DNA of 27,430 nt from Methanocrinis alkalitolerans (lineage in GTDB: Archaea > Halobacteriota > Methanosarcinia > Methanotrichales > Methanotrichaceae), in NCBI RefSeq assembly GCF_029167205.1, contig NZ_JARFPL010000030.1:1-27430 (forward strand). The letters are read 5' to 3'. This document shows, one piece after another, positions 21,220 to 27,430 of the stretch. The notes under the pieces are model-generated. The model was not told the DNA's origin. It did no database searches and was given only the letters and a program-made list of their open reading frames with translations. The stretch's first letter is position 1. Every line of letters starts with the position of its first letter. The position numbers were made by a program, and so were the translations under genes.

Positions 21220-21435
21220 CTATAGATGATCTCTCTCACGTTCGATATCGGCGATGGCCTCCTCGAAAGGGAAAGCTTCGTCGCCGCAGTACTTGGCAGC
21301 ATCGCGGGCTCGAAGGGAGTCCAGCTCCTCTAGCTCGTCGAGAAGCTTTCTGTAGTCCTCCAGGCTGAGGAGGACGCCTATTCGGTCGCCCTTTTCATTT
21401 ACTGCGTACTGCTTTTCGAACGCAATTGAGGTCAT
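21220..21435 (-). CDS. RelB/Phd-like antitoxin without visible toxin
   Basis: The 71-residue protein (MTSIAFEKQYAVNEKGDRIG, then LSLEDYRKLLDELEELDSLRARDAAK, then an acidic PFEEAIADIERERD tail) resembles RelB/Phd-type antitoxins: a short beta strand region, then helices and a toxin-binding tail. The frame is open to ATG 21450, but that ATG is supplied by the end of an inserted element (21448-21634), so the native start is probably ATG 21435. No toxin frame follows in the 172 bp before hicB. Removing the two inserted elements would put this ATG 24 nt after the DUF499 stop, so it was once probably the last gene of the defence operon. Confidence 0.6.
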   Translation of the reverse strand: MTSIAFEKQYAVNEKGDRIGVLLSLEDYRKLLDELEELDSLRARDAAKYCGDEAFPFEEAIADIERERDHL

Positions 21436-21447
21436 ATCATCTTCGTC

Positions 21448-21634
21448 CATTGGTCATCGGTTAAGAGAAGAATCGCGATGAGGCAGCGATCTCGGTAGCA
21501 AGTACGGTGAGATTGGCTTGGTCAAAAAGGCTACAGCAAGTCAGTCTTGAAATCGGATCAAATCTAGATGACGCATAATTCGTGTGAAAAATGGCAATAT
21601 TGTGTAGCTTAAATTCCTTAACCGATGACCCATG
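21448..21634. mobile_element. 187-bp MITE-like element 1 (18-bp TIRs, 10-bp target duplication)
   Basis: The ends are inverted copies with one mismatch: CATTGGTCATCGGTTAAG at 21448-21465 and CTTAACCGATGACCCATG at 21617-21634. The element is flanked by the exact direct repeat CATCTTCGTC (21438-21447 and 21635-21644). There is no coding capacity, so it is a non-autonomous element. The CAT...TTAAG ends and 10-bp duplication are reminiscent of IS4-family (IS231-type) elements; that assignment is tentative. Confidence 0.75.
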
Positions 21635-21645
21635 CATCTTCGTCC

Positions 21646-21840
21646 GTAACTATTCAGCCCACCGCAAACAGCATCAGCAGACCCGCTCTTAGAGATCTCG
21701 TGTGGCCAGTTCCAGAAAGCTAACTTCAAGTAACCTCGGCATTGGATATCGTTTTTCATTTTGGTGCAAGTTGTTGATCGGCATACCGTTATAATCAAAG
21801 TCAGCATCATGCGGGCGATTCGGTATAGCTGAATAGTTAC
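21646..21840. mobile_element. 195-bp MITE-like element 2 (13-bp TIRs, 8-bp target duplication)
   Basis: GTAACTATTCAGC at 21646-21658 is matched perfectly in reverse complement at 21828-21840, and the exact 8-bp direct repeat CTTCGTCC flanks it (21638-21645 and 21841-21848). No gene is encoded. GTAA termini with 8-bp duplications are typical of the IS66 family, a plausible parent. It starts one base after the target duplication of element 1 and ends 11 bp past that duplication's partner and the DUF499 stop. Confidence 0.8.
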
Positions 21841-21859
21841 CTTCGTCCTTCAGAGGCTT

Positions 21860-24823
21860 TTAGATTGTTACATCGTCGTTCAGGCCAAGCTCCCTCAACG
21901 CGACTTTCATCTCCTCTATCTTCTCTTTTGGTATGCCCATTTCAGATGATATCTCTACATTGAGGGTCAGCTTCAGGCCGCCCTCCCGAGCAAATCCGGA
22001 GAGGACCTTGCTGTATATGTTCATCCATTTTTGAGGGGGGACCTCTCCCTTCCATGAAACGGTCTTAATAGATCCATCATCGCCGCCTTCATCGATGACT
22101 CTGATGTCGCCGTCAGCAGCGATCGCGATTGCTGCCGTGGAGCTGACCCCTTTGCTGCTCGCCGTCACTGTGAAACGACCTTCACCATCGCCAGCCTGAA
22201 AACTGCCAGCCGCTCCGATGACGCCACCGGTGGCGGTCCAGGCGACCTGATCCAAGGGGTAATCATGGCTACGCTGATCAAAGCCCCTGGCTACAAAGGA
22301 CTGGGCATCGCCGGGCTTGAGCTGGACGGTCCGAGGTGAGATCTCGATCGACGTCAGAACCGGCGGATCTGAATGGTCTCTTATGTAGTTCTTCGCCGTC
22401 TCACCCGTGATGATGAACATCTCCTCGGAGATCTCCACCTCCGCCGCGGAGATTCCCTCTTTGTAGCGGAAGGGATCGTACTCATCGCCGATCTTGCCGA
22501 CGTATCCGAGGACCCCGCCGCTGACCCCTCGGGCGATCGTCTCCTTGATCGAATTTGGATTTGAGAGCCTCGGAAATATGGGCGAGGCGAAGAAGGCGTC
22601 TCGTACTGACTTTGTGCTCCACTCCTTGAAGGCGGGAGGCCAGTTTCGGACAAGGAAGCCGGGGCTTGCAGAATCCGCCACCAGGTCGTCTCGCTTCAGC
22701 TTCGAGATTATCAGGTCCACCATGGAGCTTGCGGCGCTGGAGTGGACCAGACCCAGGTCTATGATCTCCACTTTTTCTCTTCCCAGGAGGACCACATACC
22801 GGTAGGTCCGCCAGACGGCCTCTCTCAGGTCTCGCTCTGACTTCCTGAGGTTATCCTTCAGCTGGCGCTTCTGAGAGTCGTCGAGCTGGAGTTTCAACTC
22901 CTCATCTCGTATCTCCTCTAGGGCCAAAAGATCCCGGGCAACGTGATCTAACTGAGAATAGTTCTCGGCTACGGACCATATCAAAGCGGTCTTGAAGGTC
23001 CTGCCCGAGGTTCCGTGCTCTGCGGTCATCGACTCGATTGAACGGAGAACGGCTTCTCGGTCTTGCATCGATCTATCTGGGGGAAGGACGATCAGAGTCA
23101 GAGAGGCTCGGTCCGGGATATCGTTGCTCTTTTGAGGGAAGAAGACCCTATCCAGGTCGGGACCCTTTGCGAAGACCTGGGATATCTCGGCCATGATTCG
23201 CTCCTTGATCCTTGGCTGAGAGATTCCTGCCCTGCGATCTGCGATGAGCTTGGGAAGTCCCACCTTCAGGCTGAAGTGGTAGCGGCTCCCGTCGGCCCTG
23301 AGGTAGTAACAGGTGGCTTCGAGGGCGCTCAGAACGGTTTCCACATTTCCGATGTCCAGGCCCGGTTCCGCCACGTCGAGACGTACTTCAGGGATGGTGG
23401 CGTCTGTGCCCGAGGTTCTACCGCCGTTAGACTCGAAGAAGATGGACGTCGCCACTTTCTGGTGTAGCCGGGCTTTCCTGATAGAATCGACGGCTTCTGT
23501 GTCCAGGCGGATGGAGTGAGAGTCGTCGGCTCCACAGATGTCTGTGGTGATGGGGGTATCCAAGCGCTCTTCGCCGAGCTGTTCCAAAGCTGCCGCCCTA
23601 AAAAAGCGGTCGTCGAGGGGAGCGGTCCCAAGGCCGATTATGGGGTCGCTGTGGGCGCCCCTGTAGCCGTCGTTGTAGGCTTTTGAGAGCCAGAGGGCGA
23701 GGAGACGGAGGACGCCACGAGTCCGCTGGAATCGAGGAAGTGTCTGCCATTTTCTCTCGAAGACCGAGAAGACCATCGGGTGGAAGGGGTAAGCGGCCTC
23801 GAAGGCCGCTTTTGCGTTGTCGACGGGAAACCAGCTTGGTATCTGCTGGCGATGAGCGAGAACCCATCGAGCGTACTCTTCACAGACGGCTCTAGCCTCG
23901 TCGGGTAGTATGATCTTGCCGTTCAGGTCCAGGGATTTCGAGTCGACTTCGAAGAGGCGGCGTCTGATGATCTCGGAGATCTCGGTCTCCGTCGAGAGGA
24001 TGACGGGCTTGCTGAGCCGATCGAGGAGCTTTTTCAGCCGGTCGTAGTCGGAGTGGTCCTCGGGGTTCATCTCCGTCGCTGAGGCGGGAACGGATACGAC
24101 CAGGACCGTTCGTTCTTCGCCCCGAACTGTCTCCGATAAGTTCTGGATGAAGTTGTAGAGCTGCGATGGGAGGTCGGTCTTACGGTTTCGGCTGACGTAG
24201 TTCATCAGCTCGTCCATGAGGATGAGGCAGGAGCGATCTTTGGGCAGGATCTGGCGGATGACGTCTCCTGCCGGGGCTCTCATCAGCCGGTCGTGATCGG
24301 CCACGGTGGCGAAGGCATTTTCACCTCCAAGCTGGAAGGCTATCTCGCCCCATGGCGTCTTCCGAAGGGGCGTTCCGTCGTCGCCGCCGCGCCCTTTGAT
24401 GGAGTCGAACTCGGTTCCCACGAAGACGGCGGTGACGGCCTCGGGGATACCCTGAACGCCCGATTTGGCCAGGATCTTATTCGCGCCGGGCCAGCTCCCG
24501 GCCCTGGGACCGTTTTTGGCGAGGTGGTAGAGGAGGGTGAGGGCGTGGGTCTTTCCGCCGCCGAACTGGGTGTTCAGGTTGAAGACGGCGGAGGTCTCGG
24601 TCTTCTCGCCGGATAGGCGCCGGACGACCTCTGCGGCCATGGAGGCCAGATTCGAAGTGAGGTATGTCCGTTCGAAGAACTTCTCTGGGTTTCGATAGTC
24701 TTCGGCGGCGCTTTCGTCCCGAACCTTGTCCAGGTGGACCGCAAACTCCGAGGCGTCCAGGGGCTTTCCCAATCTCAGATCTTCTCTCGGCGTCACTACT
24801 TTGTACCAGGGTTTGAGCGCCAT
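21860..24823 (-). CDS. DUF499-family AAA+ ATPase, defence-associated
   Basis: The 987-residue protein begins MALKPWYKVVTPREDLR, typical of DUF499 proteins. It has Walker A NTQFGGGKTHAL at about 84-95 and Walker B CLILMDELMNYVSR with D204/E205, then an AAA+ region with RLFEVDSK and a long helical part. Near the C-terminus (about 800-900) is a bacterial Ig-like domain: IEISPRTVQLKPGDAQSF, then WTATGGVIGAAGSFQAG and FTVTASSKG. Together with a DUF1156-type methyltransferase this is a known defence-island pairing (anti-phage associated). The ATPase presumably remodels or moves a DNA-protein complex. GGAGGGAGAAG precedes the ATG, and a TATA at 24878-24886 gives it its own promoter. Confidence 0.82.
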   Translation of the reverse strand: MALKPWYKVVTPREDLRLGKPLDASEFAVHLDKVRDESAAEDYRNPEKFFERTYLTSNLASMAAEVVRRLSGEKTETSAVFNLNTQFGGGKTHALTLLYHLAKNGPRAGSWPGANKILAKSGVQGIPEAVTAVFVGTEFDSIKGRGGDDGTPLRKTPWGEIAFQLGGENAFATVADHDRLMRAPAGDVIRQILPKDRSCLILMDELMNYVSRNRKTDLPSQLYNFIQNLSETVRGEERTVLVVSVPASATEMNPEDHSDYDRLKKLLDRLSKPVILSTETEISEIIRRRLFEVDSKSLDLNGKIILPDEARAVCEEYARWVLAHRQQIPSWFPVDNAKAAFEAAYPFHPMVFSVFERKWQTLPRFQRTRGVLRLLALWLSKAYNDGYRGAHSDPIIGLGTAPLDDRFFRAAALEQLGEERLDTPITTDICGADDSHSIRLDTEAVDSIRKARLHQKVATSIFFESNGGRTSGTDATIPEVRLDVAEPGLDIGNVETVLSALEATCYYLRADGSRYHFSLKVGLPKLIADRRAGISQPRIKERIMAEISQVFAKGPDLDRVFFPQKSNDIPDRASLTLIVLPPDRSMQDREAVLRSIESMTAEHGTSGRTFKTALIWSVAENYSQLDHVARDLLALEEIRDEELKLQLDDSQKRQLKDNLRKSERDLREAVWRTYRYVVLLGREKVEIIDLGLVHSSAASSMVDLIISKLKRDDLVADSASPGFLVRNWPPAFKEWSTKSVRDAFFASPIFPRLSNPNSIKETIARGVSGGVLGYVGKIGDEYDPFRYKEGISAAEVEISEEMFIITGETAKNYIRDHSDPPVLTSIEISPRTVQLKPGDAQSFVARGFDQRSHDYPLDQVAWTATGGVIGAAGSFQAGDGEGRFTVTASSKGVSSTAAIAIAADGDIRVIDEGGDDGSIKTVSWKGEVPPQKWMNIYSKVLSGFAREGGLKLTLNVEISSEMGIPKEKIEEMKVALRELGLNDDVTI

Positions 24824-24877
24824 CTTCTCCCTCCAGTCATCCGATTCCTTTCCCGATCGGTTAATCGAGTTGCCATC

Positions 24878-24886
24878 ACTTAAACT
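24878..24886 (-). promoter_or_regulatory. TATA-like element for DUF499 gene
   Basis: Minus-strand GTTTAAGTG predicts transcription start near 24856 and a leader of about 33 nt. It lies in the 121-bp gap between the 207-residue gene and the DUF499 gene. Confidence 0.35.
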
Positions 24887-24944
24887 ATTCTACGGAGAAT
24901 ACAGAAGAAGGCCGCCGATGGATTGGGGCGGCGTTATCGTCATC

Positions 24945-25568
24945 TTATGAGAAGAGCCCAAAATTTCCCGATTGGCTGTCGAGCCGCCACCACTTAAAGT
25001 AACCGTAGGGAAAGGCCGCGAGCCTTTCTTTTATGCCCACGGCCACGAGAGTCTCGCCTCCGAGGCCGATCCTCTCCTCAAGGCTCATCGACCCGACGAC
25101 ATCCTCCTGGAGAATCTTCATGAGAACTCCGCCCTCAGAGTCGGTCTGCCGGTAGCAGAAGACCACCCGGAGATCGGCTCTCGTGCAGAGGGTCTTCCAG
25201 AGGGAGTAGGCGACGGCGTCGTCGGATCTGCTGTTCTCAAGCTCCATCGCCGCCACCGGGGAAGGCCATTTTCGGGCATTGTGATCCCGCCCGCCGCCCG
25301 AAGTGGCGGGAGCTGGGGCGAAAGCTAGCACGTCCAGGGAGAGGTACTCCTTCCTGGAGACCGGGAGAGCCCGGCAGGGATGGCCGAGGGCCGCCGCCTG
25401 CCAGCCCAGCGATTCGCAGCTTTTGACCACGAGCCCCGTGAGGGCGCAGGTCCAGTCGCCGAGATTTCCAGAAGCTGCGGCCTCCTTGAGGGGCCGGGAG
25501 TTCTCAAGGGGCCGAAGCGCCTGAAGGAAGGCCTCCTGCCAGCGGCGGGCGATATCGGCGGATTCCAT
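24945..25568 (-). CDS. 207-residue defence-operon protein, possible PD-(D/E)XK-like fold
   Basis: The ATG at 25568 overlaps the methyltransferase stop (TGATG), so I prefer it to longer frames; translation is coupled. The protein is not firmly recognised. After an N-terminal helical part, the segment YLSLDVLAF (D79), then VAAMELENS (E109, E111), YSLWKTLC (K125) and DLRVVFCYR follows the strand order of PD-(D/E)XK nucleases, where an Asp and an ExE/ExK bind metal; the canonical Lys position is Asn here. It could instead be a non-catalytic partner. In related operons this slot is often filled by DUF3780, which I cannot confirm. Confidence 0.6.
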   Translation of the reverse strand: MESADIARRWQEAFLQALRPLENSRPLKEAAASGNLGDWTCALTGLVVKSCESLGWQAAALGHPCRALPVSRKEYLSLDVLAFAPAPATSGGGRDHNARKWPSPVAAMELENSRSDDAVAYSLWKTLCTRADLRVVFCYRQTDSEGGVLMKILQEDVVGSMSLEERIGLGGETLVAVGIKERLAAFPYGYFKWWRLDSQSGNFGLFS

Positions 25569-27430
25569 CAGAGACCAAGCCCCTTCTTCCGGGCCAGGAC
25601 CCCTTCGACCCACCGCCTCTCCTCGGTCGATGCCGGGTAGAGGGCCACCAGGGCCTGGGCGAGATGCCAGAACCTCTGGTCGCCTCCCACCTCATCGACG
25701 AGGAACGACCGAAGCCGCTCGCTACTCCCCTCGGCGAAGAGGAGCATCGCCTGATGGACCTTGTCCAGGACGGTCTCGGCGAGAACGGGCTGAACAGCCG
25801 TCCCGCCGCTGCCGCCGCTTCCGGCCCCGGGGCCGTCCTCGCCCACCGGCACCACCATCTCTCCCTCATCGAAGCTGGCCTGGGACTGTCTCTTCTTTCC
25901 GCCCCGCCTCGGCCTTTCTTTCTGGCTTCCGCCCTGTCCTTTTCCGAAAAGGCGGCCGGACCTCTCGGCGACGGATAGAAGCCGGGCTGAGCTGCCTTTG
26001 ATCTCAACCAGGTCGGGGAGGGTCTCCATGTGGGCTCCGATCCCCTGGGCGATCTTCCGGGCGGCGTCGTACTCCAGAGAATACTCGCCCCGGACGGCTT
26101 TTCCGCCCCCGTTTTCGCCGCCGTTCCCGTTTCCGTTCCCGTTTCCGTTCGCGCCGGTGGAGAGAGTCCAGAGCCACATCGCCGTGAGCCTCGCATCCTC
26201 CTCAAACCCGGTGGAGTCGGCCCCCTCGAAGATCATATTCAGAGCCTCCCTCGATACCGCCGCCCAGACCTCCACCAGATACTCCCTGAGGGCGACGGCC
26301 TCGCCGCTCGCCTTCTCGACCCGCGAGTACCGGGAGAAGACCTCCAGGGCAGGGCCGATGCAGGAGAAGATGGCGTCGGCGCCGACGACCCCCTCCTCGG
26401 CGAGGCGCGGCATCCAGCCGTGAATCCTCCTCGGCAGCTCGGCGAGGACGTCCCGCCAGTCGCCGACCTCCTCTTTCAGGGTCCCGTCCGGGTTCTCGCG
26501 CGGGCGGCAGACGAGGTGAATTGAAGACATTAGACGGGCTTGTCCTATTCCTGCCACCTTATTGGTTAGCTCAGTATCTATAGGCCACGACCCTGTAATT
26601 ATCCATCCAGCATTCATCAAAGCTTGGAGCAGTGCTTCCCAACCTGATGTAGATTTATGCGCGAAAACTACAACACCCAGACCATCAGGACTCAATATCC
26701 GGCGACCTTCGCCGAATGCCTGTGTCATTCCATCAAGGTAAAATTTCTCATCCTTAATGCCCACGCCGTCCACGGGTGTAGGTTCCACGATTATCTCTTC
26801 GGATTTAGGAGTAGATTCACTTTTCCAATTGTTTGTATTATCATTAATAAAAGTCCTTCTGAGCCAAACATAAAAGAAATCACTAAGATCTGCATAATTT
26901 ATCATATCATAATAGGGTGGATCTGTAAAAAATACATTTGCTGAATCATCTGGAAGAGGATGAGACCTAGCAGTACATTGCTGTGCGATTCCTGTAGACA
27001 TTATTGGGGATAAGGTCTCAGATTTTATTACGTCCAACATTGTTTGTAAAGTCACGTTGAAGTTGCCAGCTGCTTCTGCAAAGAAATTTGGCTCAGCGAA
27101 GTCCCATAGCATCGGTAATGCTTGACGAGTAAAAACGTGACGAACTTGTGTTTTTGTCGTTTCCCACATACAAAGAGAATTACAAATATCTGTAAAGCGA
27201 CTCAAGGCCAATCGAAGTACTGTCCTTACAGCTTCATTAAATTCGTCATTGTCCTTCTTTAATTGTTTGTCGGCATCACAAATAATTTGAACTAGCGTAC
27301 TTAATCCCACATTCCGCGTTTTGAACTTAGAAGTCCTGAATTTCTCTCTGTAAATATCCACAACATTTTTTAATAATAGCATCCAAGGCACCTCGAAGGT
27401 AAGTAGCATGGATGTGGACGTCCAATCATA
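25568..27430 (-). CDS. DUF1156-type adenine-specific DNA methyltransferase (N-terminus beyond window)
   Basis: The frame stays open to the window end (codons for YDWTSTS precede Met at 27409), so at least 620 residues are seen and the N-terminal part, with DUF1156 and the SAM-binding motif I, is outside. QALPMLWDFAEPNFF and the catalytic motif IV DPPYYDMINYADL, followed by FFYVWLRR, are hallmarks of this N6-adenine methyltransferase family. GVVVFAHKSTSGWEALLQAL and GWIITGSWPIDTE follow. A Gly-Asn repeat (about 26105-26155) and a basic/Gly-rich linker separate a C-terminal helical domain. Base composition is AT-rich from 27430 to about 26525 and GC-rich from there to the stop. Together with the next two genes it forms a defence operon. 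Confidence 0.85.
   Translation of the reverse strand, partial: YDWTSTSMLLTFEVPWMLLLKNVVDIYREKFRTSKFKTRNVGLSTLVQIICDADKQLKKDNDEFNEAVRTVLRLALSRFTDICNSLCMWETTKTQVRHVFTRQALPMLWDFAEPNFFAEAAGNFNVTLQTMLDVIKSETLSPIMSTGIAQQCTARSHPLPDDSANVFFTDPPYYDMINYADLSDFFYVWLRRTFINDNTNNWKSESTPKSEEIIVEPTPVDGVGIKDEKFYLDGMTQAFGEGRRILSPDGLGVVVFAHKSTSGWEALLQALMNAGWIITGSWPIDTELTNKVAGIGQARLMSSIHLVCRPRENPDGTLKEEVGDWRDVLAELPRRIHGWMPRLAEEGVVGADAIFSCIGPALEVFSRYSRVEKASGEAVALREYLVEVWAAVSREALNMIFEGADSTGFEEDARLTAMWLWTLSTGANGNGNGNGNGGENGGGKAVRGEYSLEYDAARKIAQGIGAHMETLPDLVEIKGSSARLLSVAERSGRLFGKGQGGSQKERPRRGGKKRQSQASFDEGEMVVPVGEDGPGAGSGGSGGTAVQPVLAETVLDKVHQAMLLFAEGSSERLRSFLVDEVGGDQRFWHLAQALVALYPASTEERRWVEGVLARKKGLGL
26124..26153 (-). 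repeat. 6-bp repeats encoding a Gly-Asn linker
   Basis: Five units of CGTTCC/CGTTTC (plus strand) encode the GNGNGNGNG linker of the methyltransferase. They lie between the catalytic part and the C-terminal domain. Confidence 0.75.

Noticed and set aside
21541..21810. 89-codon minus-strand frame
   Set aside because: It runs across the junction of two MITE-like elements, so it is an accident of their sequence.
26657..26944. 95-codon plus-strand frame
   Set aside because: Antisense to the conserved DPPYYDMINYADL region of the methyltransferase.

Overview
The window reads as a GC-rich chromosomal segment of a methanogenic archaeon, most likely from the Methanothrix/Methanosarcinales side (inference). 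Reasons: archaeal TATA boxes about 25 nt upstream of inferred transcript starts, several apparently leaderless genes, GGAG/GGTGA ribosome sites mixed with TTG and GTG starts, and archaeal gene content (archaemetzincin, a mevalonate-pathway HMG-CoA synthase, an archaeal-type short glutamate synthase, a cobalt chelatase, RDD and SOUL proteins).

Layout. 1-2.9 kb: minus-strand FMN glutamate synthase, a flavin (PNPOx-like) protein and a small unknown. 3.0-6.05 kb: plus-strand HMG-CoA synthase of the bacterial/eukaryotic type, a two-pass membrane protein and a CbiK-type cobaltochelatase. 6.1-9.6 kb: a compact three-gene unit of a CHAT protease/NB-ARC/TPR STAND protein, a 71-residue zinc-ribbon protein and a 3-TM membrane protein, followed by two tandem ICMT-like membrane proteins (to 11.06 kb). 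11.1-15.7 kb: OsmC-like protein, CDF metal exporter with a repeat-built His/Asp tail, a TPR protein, archaemetzincin with a tiny zinc-finger-like partner, a membrane protein and a SOUL haem-binding protein. 16.1-20.5 kb: secreted fasciclin protein, then HyuA-like ATPase, an HDAC-fold deacetylase whose start overlaps the HyuA stop, and an RDD protein. 20.6-21.45 kb: minus-strand HicBA toxin-antitoxin pair and a lone RelB/Phd-like antitoxin. 21.86-27.43 kb: minus-strand defence-type operon of a DUF1156-like DNA methyltransferase (its N-terminus lies past the window edge), a 207-residue protein and a DUF499 ATPase.

Most notable points. (1) The CHAT/STAND unit looks like a protease-plus-membrane-effector immune or cell-death module, with a zinc ribbon spliced between the catalytic His and Cys and near-identical 120-bp TPR repeats. 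(2) The ~400 bp between the DUF499 gene and the lone antitoxin consists mainly of two small transposon-like elements. One is 187 bp with 18-bp terminal inverted repeats and a 10-bp target duplication. The other is 195 bp with 13-bp terminal repeats and an 8-bp target duplication. They sit in essentially the same target. Removing both puts the antitoxin ATG 24 nt after the DUF499 stop, so it was probably part of the defence operon. (3) The methyltransferase gene changes sharply from AT-rich to GC-rich near 26.52 kb within a single reading frame, suggesting a mosaic or exchanged gene.

All functional calls rest on reading motifs by eye. No database search was run.
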